From assembly GCF_000024625.1 (NCBI RefSeq), contig NC_013407.1, positions 1,178,001 to 1,242,000 of the forward strand: a stretch of DNA of 64,000 bases, read 5' to 3'. Origin of the DNA: Methanocaldococcus vulcanius M7. GTDB taxonomy: Archaea > AGJL01 > Methanococci > Methanococcales > Methanocaldococcaceae. Shown one piece after another: positions 41,501-50,887 of the stretch. Below the pieces are notes generated by a model. The model ran no database searches. It saw nothing but the letters and a program-made list of their open reading frames with translations, and was not told where the DNA came from. The position numbers and the translations under genes are program-made. Numbering within the stretch: position 1 is the first letter of the stretch; each line of letters opens with the position of its first letter.

Positions 41501-42112
41501 TTAGACCAATCTAAAATATATGGAGAAGCAACAACATTTATAATGACTTCAAAGAAGATGAATTTAAAATTTTTATTAACAATTCTCAATTCAAAATTAT
41601 CTTGGACAGCAATTAGGTTTTATGGGACTAATTTAGGAGATAATACAGCAAGATATAAAAAAGCATATATTGAAAAAATCCCAATCCGACTTCCAAATAA
41701 CACCAAACCTTATGAAATCTTAGCTGATTATCTATTATTCTTAAATGCAAAAGAGGATTGGAGAGAGAAATATAAAGAACTCATAAACTTCTTTGATAAG
41801 GAAATTGCTGACTCTTTAGTTTATGAACTCTACTTCAAAGAAAAATTATACAATGAAGATAAAGAATATCTATTAAATGCAATCTCAAAGCACTTAAAAT
41901 CAATAAATTATGATAGATGGGCTGAATTGTATTGGAAAAAGCAATTAAATGATGAATTAACAGAAAAAGAGGAAGAAGAATTAAAACAGTTGGAAGAAGA
42001 GAATTTAAGAATAATTATAGATGTCTATGAAGCAATAAAAGATGATGAAGAAATAAATAAACTAATTAAGAAAATAAAATCTCATAAATGGGTTAGGATT
42101 ATTGAAGGATAA
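38519..42112 (+). CDS. Adenine-specific DNA methyltransferase (type IIG/PglX/DrmMI-like)
   Basis: 1197-residue N6-adenine methyltransferase. Motif I DPACGSG (393-399), an X-motif-like SGSYYTPAKITRYI just before it, and catalytic NPPY (681-684) in VIIGNPPYVRQERI. The C-terminal third has a TaqI-like target recognition region (KPILRGRDIGRYYVEW ~885, then GDNTARYKKAYIEKIPI). The ~330-residue N-terminal region shows no clear PD-(D/E)XK nuclease motif, unlike true type IIG enzymes. It starts with TAATG overlap to the PLD-helicase gene, behind GGTGGTGTTA. It likely marks host DNA for that helicase-nuclease. Confidence 0.9.
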   Translation: MVKVEKLLSYDGLIEYLRKNNYKEIEEGRFVVYEDEDLGVEEILVVKKGSNYKEDLKNLKKELSKSEEVLEGEKVEYGILFVDNYVLFLKKEMVGLPAKVVVLKKSLDKISPAFKKKLKKLAKDFGNLEYWEVLFDRSDIVEEFYKLYVKARELLIKNIKGIDDDEKKIKFANNLLMKLFIIWYLQEKGFLDGDKRYLINKFKEYKNLGFNSYYEFLKELFSIMMGDKGGNLTFKDNKFGEIVITGPAPFINGEIIENVEIPDEVFYIDGKTEELKKIEPKNVSIVPILNLFESRDWVVEGGDVEGDITDMMLGDIFEKQMVEEERKDSGSYYTPAKITRYISQNAIESYVLDRLNEELKTNYKNLDDFFKNEKDLRAYKLLYDILNDIRILDPACGSGHFLERAVEVLVDIYERLRDKVKELGFDGNLFIIKVADDNGNIRNENLLSIDDEEFKMRIKFHVIVSKNIYGVDINESAVGISKARLFLSIAKHFDKEKGIFVRFPNVHFNIRDGNSLIGYARMKKPERTLDAWLKFGSEKIEELKEEFKVVSELGDYLKEVSKVLNQKGDILKDIEELNKIISKKELSWLDFEKVLKIKEKLVEILLVSLNSKYAIPLNKLLRDINKKFNEKLDEMFVKEFGIEEYVSPKILREGKLKRFHWFFEFSEVFVDNGGFDVIIGNPPYVRQERINDIVKGVDYKEILSKLYKPYDKMFDFSMFFILRSLELLKDKGYHSFIITNKWLRARYGKKIRKFLKENVTIKKVIDFNAVKVFVGVTVDTMIYIVKKEKPDKDNRIFYNNPKSLENIEEGGYYVKQFNLEDDVWNFVDERTLEIKEWIEKVGVPLKELDIKIFYGIKTGFNEAFIIDDETRKKLIEEDAKSEELIKPILRGRDIGRYYVEWDKLWMIIIPAGFTKRLFKKDLPLKDAEELFKKEYPSIYKHFEPFKYKKGKGKGLVDRDDQGDYWWELRPCDYYQEFEKPKIMWQEIVREPSFYLDQSKIYGEATTFIMTSKKMNLKFLLTILNSKLSWTAIRFYGTNLGDNTARYKKAYIEKIPIRLPNNTKPYEILADYLLFLNAKEDWREKYKELINFFDKEIADSLVYELYFKEKLYNEDKEYLLNAISKHLKSINYDRWAELYWKKQLNDELTEKEEEELKQLEEENLRIIIDVYEAIKDDEEINKLIKKIKSHKWVRIIEG

Positions 42113-42550
42113 TTCAAAAAAATATTACAAATAATCTTTATAGAGTATTTGAATATAAATAGTGGACACTATCAGTAATTGAAAAATGTTTGTTAAGAGA
42201 AGAAAAGGATATTAAAAATTGATATTGATAGAGAAGATATGACTACTCACAAATAGTTGATACTATGTAAAGATGATTGTGCCAAGATATATGGAGAATT
42301 ATTTCTTAATTGGAGCTTAACAATAAAGTGGTAATATTAGAACCACTTTTAAAATTTATTAATATATATGTCCAATATATTCTAAAAAGAAATCAAGAAG
42401 AAGTTATACCAAACGAATAACTCATATACTTATCACTCTAAGTAGTTAACATTAGTTTGTCGCTAAGAAACTCTGATTTAGGGTGGTGACATCCTTAATC
42501 ACTTAACCTACCGCATCGAAATTATGGAATGTCACTAACTACCAAATAAG
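42113..42550. other. Non-coding right flank of defence island
   Basis: About 440 bp after the methyltransferase stop. Stops in all frames; no gene with a start. The part from about 42400 on is probably decayed IS200/IS605-type sequence, because the tnpB end follows. A 7-bp inverted pair, GTGACAT at about 42486 and ATGTCAC at about 42529, lies near its end. Confidence 0.4.
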
Positions 42551-42730
42551 TGTAGCAACTGCGGAATTATAAAGAAGCCGAATAGGAAATGTAGAGGGGT
42601 TTATATTTGTTCGAAGTGTGGGATAGTGATAAATGCTGAATGTTAAATATATGGTGCAGGGAATATTTTGTTAAGGTAGTTCCGAATCTCCTTAATGGAG
42701 ATATGGATAGTGGGCTTGGCAACCAGAGGA
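42551..42730 (+). pseudogene. TnpB (IS200/IS605 family) C-terminal remnant
   Basis: 42551-42646 reads CSNCGIIKKPNRKCRGVYIC then SKCGIVINAEC and a stop: the four-cysteine zinc ribbon and INA(D/E) motif that end TnpB proteins. After frame changes GAGNILLR (42653-42676) and VVPNLLNGDMDSG (about 42675-42714) continue the family's tail. The upstream RuvC-like parts are missing or unreadable. So this is the degraded 3' end of a tnpB gene, left by an insertion sequence next to the island. Confidence 0.8.
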
Positions 42731-42733
42731 GGT

Positions 42734-42783
42734 GAGCTTTAAAGCTCTGCTCTCCTAAAGAAATTCCGCCCTTTAGGGCAGAG
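42734..42783 (+). repeat. IS200/IS605-type right-end hairpins
   Basis: Directly behind the tnpB remnant: a perfect 14-bp palindrome (42734-42747, GAGCTTTAAAGCTC) and a long hairpin with arms CTCTGC / GCAGAG (42745-42750, 42778-42783) and CCTAAAG / CTTTAGG (42754-42760, 42771-42777) around a 10-base loop. This position and structure fit the right end of the element, where TnpB's omega RNA is also encoded. The former element boundary is probably within ~20 bp downstream. Confidence 0.65.
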
Positions 42784-42897
42784 AGAATGTCATATCATTA
42801 ACCTTATATGGTAATGTAGTTTTATAATATAATTATCAAACAAACGTATCAACAGTATTTAATAATTTAATAGTTTAATATAAATTTTGGGGATACG

Positions 42898-43365
42898 ATG
42901 ATTTCAAAAACCGCAAAGATTGCAAGAGGGGCAGTAGTTGTTGGAGATGTTAGTATTGGAGATTACTCGTCAGTTTGGTATAATGCAGTTGTTAGAGGAG
43001 ACGTGGATAAAATAATAGTTGGAAATTATTCAAATATACAGGATTGCTGTGTTGTTCATTGCTCTAAGGGCTATCCTACTATAATCAAGGATTATGTTAG
43101 TATAGGGCATGGAGCGGTTATCCACGGTTGTAAAATTGAAGATAACGTTTTAGTTGGGATGAATGCAACGATATTGAACGGGGCTAAGATTGGAGAAAAC
43201 TGTATAATTGGAGCTAATGCATTGATAACTCAGAACAAAGAAATCCCTCCAAATAGTTTGGTTTTAGGAATTCCGGGAAAAGTTGTTAGAGAACTTACAG
43301 AGGAGGAAATCAAAAGTATAAAAGAGAATGCGATAAGATATGTTAAATTATCTGAGATACTATAA
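42898..43365 (+). CDS. Gamma-class carbonic anhydrase-like hexapeptide protein
   Basis: 155-residue left-handed beta-helix protein of the gamma-carbonic anhydrase/ferripyochelin-binding-like family. Hexapeptide repeats run through most of it. The metal-binding His residues fit VVHCSKG and SIGHGAVIHGC. The C-terminal helix (TEEEIKSIKENAIRYV) is usual. Start behind GGGGATACG. It is the first intact core gene right of the defence island. Confidence 0.9.
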   Translation: MISKTAKIARGAVVVGDVSIGDYSSVWYNAVVRGDVDKIIVGNYSNIQDCCVVHCSKGYPTIIKDYVSIGHGAVIHGCKIEDNVLVGMNATILNGAKIGENCIIGANALITQNKEIPPNSLVLGIPGKVVRELTEEEIKSIKENAIRYVKLSEIL

Positions 43366-43511
43366 AGGTTATAGAGGAATATTTTTGTAGGATCATATTA
43401 AATTAAAACAAAATATCTGTATGACACAAAATAATATTCACAAATAATATTAATGGTATAAATATAAAAAATTAAAAAATATCTGCAAATAAATTATCGA
43501 GGTGAATTAAA

Positions 43512-43928
43512 ATGGTAAATCTTGGATTTGTTATTGCTGAATTCAACAGGGATATAACCTACATGATGGAGAAAGTTGCTGAGGAGCATGCAGAATTTTT
43601 AGGAGCTATTGTAAAATATAAAATCGTTGTTCCCGGCGTCTTTGATATGCCATTAGCAGTTAAAAAACTGTTAGAAAAAAAGGATATTGATGCAGTTGTA
43701 ACAATTGGATGTGTTATTGAGGGAGAGACAGAGCATGATGAAATTGTAGTGCATAACGCAGCGAGAAAGATAGCAGATTTATCTTTACAGTACGATAAAC
43801 CGGTTGCCCTTGGAATATCAGGGCCGGGAATGACTCGACTACAAGCAGAGGAGAGAGTCGATTATGGTAAGAGAGCAGTTGAAGCAGCTGTTAAAATGGT
43901 TAAGAGATTGAAGGCGTTAGATGAGTAA
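43512..43928 (+). CDS. ribH: 6,7-dimethyl-8-ribityllumazine synthase
   Basis: 138-residue lumazine synthase of the short archaeal type, the step before riboflavin. Motifs: [48 protein letters not shown] with the catalytic His, and [13 protein letters not shown]. Ribosome binding site AGGTGAATTAAA. Followed by hisE 21 bp later. Confidence 0.95.
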   Translation: MVNLGFVIAEFNRDITYMMEKVAEEHAEFLGAIVKYKIVVPGVFDMPLAVKKLLEKKDIDAVVTIGCVIEGETEHDEIVVHNAARKIADLSLQYDKPVALGISGPGMTRLQAEERVDYGKRAVEAAVKMVKRLKALDE

Positions 43929-43949
43929 AAGAGAATAAAAAGGGAAATT

Positions 43950-44237
43950 ATGATATTGGAAGAGGTTTATGAAACTATAAAACAAAGAATAAAAGAAAAG
44001 CCAGAAGGTTCTTATGTGGCAAAGTTAACAACCGATGATAAAAAGTCAGCAATAAATAAGATATGTGAGAAGATTGGAGAGGAGGCGACTGAATTAATCT
44101 TAGCAGCCAAGGATAACAAAAAGGATGAGATTATTTATGAGGCAGCTGATTTAATATTTCATACTATGGTTTTACTGGCTTATAAGGGTATAGAGTTTGA
44201 AGACCTATTAAAGGAGTTTGAACAGAGGAGAAAATAA
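43950..44237 (+). CDS. hisE: Phosphoribosyl-ATP pyrophosphohydrolase
   Basis: 95-residue HisE, second step of histidine synthesis. The MazG-like four-helix pattern is clear: [35 protein letters not shown] and [16 protein letters not shown] with the metal-binding EExxE/EAADL residues. It is a stand-alone domain, not fused to HisI. Same direction as ribH; possibly co-transcribed. Weak signal AAAGGGAAATT. Confidence 0.95.
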   Translation: MILEEVYETIKQRIKEKPEGSYVAKLTTDDKKSAINKICEKIGEEATELILAAKDNKKDEIIYEAADLIFHTMVLLAYKGIEFEDLLKEFEQRRK

Positions 44238-44460
44238 CATACCCATTATAATCTTAAATTTTTAAATTTATAGTTTTATGCATCTTTTTGCTTTTATTTA
44301 TACTTTAATTAAATAATCAAATTTTTATTGGATTTTAATATTAATTTGTTAATATTAACTTGCCAATTTCATTGTTATTAAGTTTTGGTTGAATTAGTTT
44401 GATTTTTCATTAATTATTTATTTTTATATTATATTTTTATTATTTTATTAGGTGGAGAAG

Positions 44461-45853
<1,393 letters not shown>

Positions 45854-46067
45854 AAATAATACGCGAAATTTAGAGAAAAAGTAATAATATACGACGAATT
45901 TAAAACAGAAATCTATAAAACTCAAAAATTGCAAAGTATAACTAATAAACCATAATTAATAAAAGAATAATAAAAATAAATAAAAATAATAAATCTAACA
46001 AATTATTAATAAATTATTATTTGTGGTAAGATTAATAAATTGGTAAAATGATAAAAAGGGAGTGTAA

Positions 46068-46328
46068 ATGAAAGAAAAAATCATAGATATGGAAAATCCC
46101 AAAGATATTATTGACTACTTAAACAGTGTGGACTTAGATGAGTATGTTGAAATTTACTTTGGAAGAGTGCATGTAGAAGGAAGATTAATGCAGTATAGCG
46201 AAGGATTTGTAAGATTAGTTCATGAAAAATATGGAATCATTGAAGTAGAGCTCGAGAAAATACTAAACGACCTTTTAGAGGTTGTTCACAGCGATGGAGA
46301 GCGAAGAGTGGTGATAAGATTTTATTAA
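46068..46328 (+). CDS. Small conserved protein, unknown
   Basis: 86-residue protein, not recognised with certainty. Acidic helix (MENPKDIIDYLNSVDLDEYV) followed by beta-rich VEIYFGRVHVEGRLMQYSEGFVRLVHEKY and a C-terminal strand RRVVIRFY. It could be one of the small methanogen-only DUF families. Good ribosome binding signal GGGAGTGTAA. Stands alone, 215 bp after NMNAT and ~470 bp before lysS. Confidence 0.65.
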   Translation: MKEKIIDMENPKDIIDYLNSVDLDEYVEIYFGRVHVEGRLMQYSEGFVRLVHEKYGIIEVELEKILNDLLEVVHSDGERRVVIRFY

Positions 46329-46795
46329 CAGGATTTATCAACCAGCTTTATTATTTAATCTATTAAATTAAATTATTTGCTTATTTAGAATATTATAAAT
46401 TTAACATTTCAATATTTTTATCTATTTAAATTTTAAAATTTTAATTATTTAAACAAGTGCGATATATTTATTTTTCTTGGGATGGGTAAAATTATTTATA
46501 CTATTTTACTCTATTTTAAAGGTAAACCATTCTTAAAACCACGAAACCTTACAAAGTGTTTTCTTACAATTTTGAATTCCATTTCAGATTTTAAATTTTT
46601 TGATAGCAAGCCATAATTTAAATCATAGTTTTTGGCGTAAAAAACCTTAAATGTTAATTTATGGGCGTTATCATTTATACAAAATAATAATTATTAAATA
46701 ATCTACAAAAGCATCTATAAAAACTCTATAAAACATAAAATAAAATATAAAAATTAACATAGAACATTATAAAACTAAGTTTTGAGGTAGAAAAC
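46329..46795. other. Intergenic region with possible leftward gene remnant
   Basis: About 465 bp. On the bottom strand an open stretch from about 46687 to the stop at 46511 reads AHKLTFKVFYAKNYDLNYGL then SEMEFKIVRKHFVRF, a protein-like composition but with no ATG before its middle and no ribosome binding signal. It may be a decayed gene end. The remainder is AT-rich and should contain the lysS promoter. Confidence 0.35.
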
Positions 46796-48385
46796 ATGCA
46801 TTGGTCGGATATAATTGCAGAGAAATTAATAAACGAAAGAAAAGAAAAGAAATATATCGTAGCAAGTGGTATCACTCCGTCTGGACATATTCACGTTGGA
46901 AATGCAAGGGAAACACTAACCGCAGATGCAATATACAAGGGATTAATACATAAGGGAGTTGAAGCAGAACTGATCTTTATAGCAGATACTTACGATCCAC
47001 TCAGAAAACTCTATCCATTTTTACCAGAAGAGTTTAAAGAATATATAGGCATGCCTATAAGTGAAATCCCATGCCCAGAAGGTTGTTGTAAAAGTTATGC
47101 AGATCACTTTTTAAATCCCTACTTAGAAAGTTTAAACGATTTAGGGATTGAGTTAACAACTTACAAAGCAGATGAAAATTACAAAAAAGGTTTATATGAT
47201 GAAAAAATAAAAATTGCATTAGAAAATAAAGAAAAAATTAGGGACATATTAAACAAATTTAGATCAAACCCCCTACTAGAGGACTGGTTTCCGATAAACG
47301 TTGTCTGTGAAAATTGTGGAAAATTAAAGACAAAAGTTTTAAATTACGATAAAGAAAAAGAAAAAGTTATTTATAGATGTGAGTTTTGTGGACATGAAGG
47401 AGAGGTAAAACCCTACAAGGGAAGGGCTAAACTCCCGTGGAGAGTGGACTGGCCAGCAAGATGGTCAATATTCAACGTATCTATTGAGCCAATGGGTAAG
47501 GATCATGCAGCAGCAGGAGGAAGTTATGACACGGGAGTGTTAATCGCAAGGGAGGTTTACAACTATACTCCACCTAAAAAGGTTGTTTATGAATGGATTC
47601 AGTTAAAAGTTGGAGATAAGGCAGTTCCGATGAGTTCATCAAAAGGAGTTGTCTTTGCAGTAAAAGATTGGACACATATTGCACATCCAGAAATTTTAAG
47701 ATTTTTACTATTAAGAAGTAAGCCAACAAAACATATTGATTTTGATTTAAAGAAAATTCCCGACTTAGTAGACGAATATGATAGATTAGAGGATCAGTTT
47801 TTTAAAATTAAGGAGAAGGAAAATTTAAGTGATGATGAAAAAGAAAAAATAAGGATGTATGAACTTTCAACTCCAAAAATCCCTGAGAAAAAGCCATTTG
47901 TCATTCCATATCGATTCTGTTCAATTATTGGGCAATTAACATATGATGAGTGTAAAAAAGATGTGGATATGAACAAGGTGTTTGAAATATTACAAAGGAA
48001 CAATTATGTGGTTGAAGATATAGATGAATTTAGCATTAAAAAATTAAGAGATCGATTAATTATGGCAAGGAACTGGGCTTTAAAATACGGAGAGAAACTT
48101 ATAATAATAGATGAAGAAGAAGCGAAAAAGATCTATGAAAATCTAAAAGATAAGCAAAAAGAATGGATAAAATACTTTGCAGAGAAACTAAAATCTGTTA
48201 ATTTTGATGCCCTAACTTTGCATGAGTTAATATATCAAACAGCAAAAGAACTCGGTTTAAATCCAAGAGAGGCATTTCAAGCATCATATATGATACTCTT
48301 AGGTAAAAAGTATGGGCCAAAGTTGGGGGCATTCTTAGCAACACTTGGGAAGGACTTTGTTATTAGGAGATACTCCTCACTCTAA
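46796..48385 (+). CDS. lysS: Lysyl-tRNA synthetase, class I
   Basis: 529-residue class I LysRS, the archaeal form unrelated to the class II enzyme. HIGH-type motif [12 protein letters not shown] (~25), KMSKS-type motif [11 protein letters not shown] (~280), the zinc site CENCGK ... CEFCGHEG (~170-205), and the [16 protein letters not shown] block. The C-terminal all-helical domain binds the anticodon. Start behind GAGGTAGAAAAC. Confidence 0.96.
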   Translation: MHWSDIIAEKLINERKEKKYIVASGITPSGHIHVGNARETLTADAIYKGLIHKGVEAELIFIADTYDPLRKLYPFLPEEFKEYIGMPISEIPCPEGCCKSYADHFLNPYLESLNDLGIELTTYKADENYKKGLYDEKIKIALENKEKIRDILNKFRSNPLLEDWFPINVVCENCGKLKTKVLNYDKEKEKVIYRCEFCGHEGEVKPYKGRAKLPWRVDWPARWSIFNVSIEPMGKDHAAAGGSYDTGVLIAREVYNYTPPKKVVYEWIQLKVGDKAVPMSSSKGVVFAVKDWTHIAHPEILRFLLLRSKPTKHIDFDLKKIPDLVDEYDRLEDQFFKIKEKENLSDDEKEKIRMYELSTPKIPEKKPFVIPYRFCSIIGQLTYDECKKDVDMNKVFEILQRNNYVVEDIDEFSIKKLRDRLIMARNWALKYGEKLIIIDEEEAKKIYENLKDKQKEWIKYFAEKLKSVNFDALTLHELIYQTAKELGLNPREAFQASYMILLGKKYGPKLGAFLATLGKDFVIRRYSSL

Positions 48386-48417
48386 TTATTTTCAAATTAT
48401 TGTTTTTTGGTGATATT

Positions 48418-49194
48418 ATGATAAAAATCCGTGCATTAGAAGAGGTTAAAGGAAATCATAAAGATATAGTGGAGAAAGAATTCGAACAACTTGTTGAGGA
48501 GTTAAAAAATAGGTATAATGCAAAACTTGAATATGTAGATGAAGATATCGAAGAAGATGAACATCTAAAATTTTACACAAAAATAGGGGAGTTTGAAATT
48601 GACTTCGACAATTTTAAGGACTATATAAACTTCTGTTTAAAGTATGGGGCAGATATTGAAGTTATAACTCCAGAAAAAATAAAACTTAAAGCCGAAGAGA
48701 TAAATGAGACACTTGGAGTAGTGATAAACGCTTTTAAATCATTTGTAGATAAATATCAAATAGGATTCAACATCTATCTTAAAGAAAAAAAAGATATTGA
48801 CATAGAAGAATTCAAAAAAGGAAAGTATGATGAAGAGGAAATAGTGGAGTTCGAAGAGGACGGATATATAAGAGTAAAAGCAGTTTTTGAAGGAATTGGT
48901 AAGAGCGAAGAAGAAGTTATAAAAAATTTAATAACCTCACTTGATCGAGAAGAGATCGTGGTAAATAAAATCTTAACTAAAAATTTCGATGAAAAGAACT
49001 TTAATGGTTTAATAGCGATAGATCTATTATGTTTACCTTTCGAAATGTTTGAAATTGCATACAAATATTTACCAGTAGCTTTGTCAGTTCAAAAAGAAGA
49101 GATCGAGTTAACCTTATCTGATATTCAAGATATTGGAAATGAAATCTCAGGGGCAATGTTTGAGCTTAGCCATGCAGTTGTAATGAGAAGATAA
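48418..49194 (+). CDS. Conserved acidic protein, unknown function
   Basis: 259-residue acidic protein not assigned to a known enzyme. The first ~80 residues include a helix (GNHKDIVEKEFEQLVEELKN) and IGEFEIDFDNFKDYINFCLKYGADIEVI. The middle has EEEIVEFEEDGYIRVKAVFEGIGKSEEEVI, and the C-terminus ends SGAMFELSHAVVMRR. Start 48418 follows GGTGATATT; a TTG 18 bases earlier lacks a signal. It directly follows lysS (32 bp) and may be co-transcribed with it. Confidence 0.7.
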   Translation: MIKIRALEEVKGNHKDIVEKEFEQLVEELKNRYNAKLEYVDEDIEEDEHLKFYTKIGEFEIDFDNFKDYINFCLKYGADIEVITPEKIKLKAEEINETLGVVINAFKSFVDKYQIGFNIYLKEKKDIDIEEFKKGKYDEEEIVEFEEDGYIRVKAVFEGIGKSEEEVIKNLITSLDREEIVVNKILTKNFDEKNFNGLIAIDLLCLPFEMFEIAYKYLPVALSVQKEEIELTLSDIQDIGNEISGAMFELSHAVVMRR

Positions 49195-49301
49195 GTTCTC
49201 TGATCATTTAAAAGTTGGATTAAATATCCATTGCTTTATAGAAAGCATCACCGAGCATAGCGAGGGTTAAGCTTTTTCTAAAAGATTTTAGGGGTGATAA
49301 A

Positions 49302-50117
49302 TTGCATCCTGCTTTAAAATATATGAGGAGAGATAGATTACCACATATTTTTTGTTCTGGATGTGGAAATGGAATCGTTATTAATTGCTTTTTAAAGGCA
49401 ATTGAAGACCTAAATATAAAGCCAGAGGACTATATAGCTGTTTCAGGAATTGGATGTTCTTCGAGAATACCGGGTTATTTATACTGTGATTCCTTACACA
49501 CAACCCATGGAAGGCCTATTGCATTTGCAACCGGAATTAAGATAGCAAGGGCAGATAAACACGTTGTTGTATTTACCGGAGATGGGGATTTAGCAGCCAT
49601 AGGTGGAAATCACTTTATACACGGATGTAGGAGGAATATAGATTTAACAGTAATTTGCATAAATAATAATATCTATGGGATGACTGGGGGGCAGGTTTCT
49701 CCAACAACCCCCTACGGAAAAAAAGCAACAACTGCTCCTTATGGTAGTATAGAGAACTCTATGGATCTTTGCAAATTGGCGATCTCTGCGGGGGCAAGTT
49801 ATGTTGCAAGATGGACAACAGCTCATCCGATTCAACTCGTTAAGTCAATAAAAAAGGGCATTCAGAAGAAGGGTTTTGCATTTATTGAAGTTATCTCACA
49901 GTGTCCAACATACTACGGACGATTTAATATATCAAGAAAACCAGCAGATATGATCAAATTTTTAAAAGAAAACTCCATATATTTAAGTAAAGCTAAAAAT
50001 ATGAGTGAGGAAGAATTGAATGGAAAAATTATTGTTGGAGAATTTTTAGATATAGAAAAACCCGAGTTTGTTGAAGAACTGCATAAGTTAGTTGAGAAGT
50101 TAAAATTGAATGAATAA
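49302..50117 (+). CDS. korB: 2-oxoacid (2-oxoglutarate):ferredoxin oxidoreductase, beta subunit
   Basis: 271-residue thiamine-diphosphate subunit of a 2-oxoacid:ferredoxin oxidoreductase, best fit the 2-oxoglutarate (Kor) enzyme of the incomplete reductive TCA path. Seen: HPALKYMRRDRLPHIFCSGCGNG, GIGCSSRIPGYLYCDSLHTTHGRP, the ThDP motif GDGDLAAIGGNHFIH ... NNNIYGMTGGQ. TTG start at 49302 behind GGGGTGATAAA. The gamma subunit gene follows; alpha and delta subunits are not in the window. Confidence 0.9.
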   Translation: MHPALKYMRRDRLPHIFCSGCGNGIVINCFLKAIEDLNIKPEDYIAVSGIGCSSRIPGYLYCDSLHTTHGRPIAFATGIKIARADKHVVVFTGDGDLAAIGGNHFIHGCRRNIDLTVICINNNIYGMTGGQVSPTTPYGKKATTAPYGSIENSMDLCKLAISAGASYVARWTTAHPIQLVKSIKKGIQKKGFAFIEVISQCPTYYGRFNISRKPADMIKFLKENSIYLSKAKNMSEEELNGKIIVGEFLDIEKPEFVEELHKLVEKLKLNE

Positions 50118-50197
50118 ATATTATAATTAACTTTATCCGTGTTTTTTGTTTTTATTTTGGTAATTTCAGATGAATAGTTCAAAATTATGGTGAAATA

Positions 50198-50740
50198 ATG
50201 AGAAAAGAGATAAGATTATCTGGTTTTGGTGGTCAAGGAATTATTTTAGCAGGAGTTATTTTAGGAAGGGCAGCAGCGTTGTATGATAAAAAAGAGGCAG
50301 TTCAAACACAGTCCTATGGACCAGAGGCAAGAGGTGGAGCAAGCAAGTCAGAAGTGGTTATTAGCGAGGAGCCAATTGATTTTCCCAAAGTAATAAAACC
50401 AGATATATTGGTTTGTCTTTCACAGCAAGCTTATGATAAGTATAAAGATGACATTAAAGATGGAGGAATTTTGCTAATTGATGAGGACTTAGTTTCAATA
50501 GAGCAAAAACCAAAAGCAGACGTAAAAATTTATAAAATACCATTTACCAGAATTGCTTCAGAAGATATAAAGCTTCCAATAGTTGCTAATATCGTTATGT
50601 TGGGATCTTTAACAAAATTAACAGGAATAGTTTCAGAAGAGAGTATGAAGAAATCAATACTGGATAGTGTTCCAAAAGGAACTGAGGAAAAGAATTTATT
50701 AGCATTTAATAAGGGCTATGAGTTTGCAGAGAATCTATAA
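50198..50740 (+). CDS. korC: 2-oxoacid:ferredoxin oxidoreductase, gamma subunit
   Basis: 180-residue gamma subunit: IRLSGFGGQGIILAGVILGRAAAL, TQSYGPEARGGASKSEVVIS and PIVANIVMLGSLTKLTG are the family signatures. It works with KorB, coded 80 bp upstream. Start behind GGTGAAATA. Confidence 0.92.
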   Translation: MRKEIRLSGFGGQGIILAGVILGRAAALYDKKEAVQTQSYGPEARGGASKSEVVISEEPIDFPKVIKPDILVCLSQQAYDKYKDDIKDGGILLIDEDLVSIEQKPKADVKIYKIPFTRIASEDIKLPIVANIVMLGSLTKLTGIVSEESMKKSILDSVPKGTEEKNLLAFNKGYEFAENL

Positions 50741-50887
50741 CTTATCTTAAATCGATATTAAAGACATTAAACGATATTGGAGAATCTAATACTTACTTTT
50801 TTATATTTCTTTTATCAAGTTTAATTAGATTTTAGTAAAAATCAAAATAAAGTATAAATAAAAGATTAAGAAATATTGGTTGATATT

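Noticed and set aside
42480-42550. GTGACAT / ATGTCAC pair as an IS left-end hairpin
   Set aside because: Only 7 bp with a long spacer, and its position inside the presumed tnpB region does not fit a left end.
27281-42897. CRISPR repeat-spacer array near the csm genes
   Set aside because: No regularly spaced repeats were found on reading both flanks of the operon.
49195-49301. Possible structured RNA between the unknown acidic gene and korB
   Set aside because: A GC-richer patch (CACCGAGCATAGCGAGGG) exists, but I could not find a convincing stem or known RNA motif.
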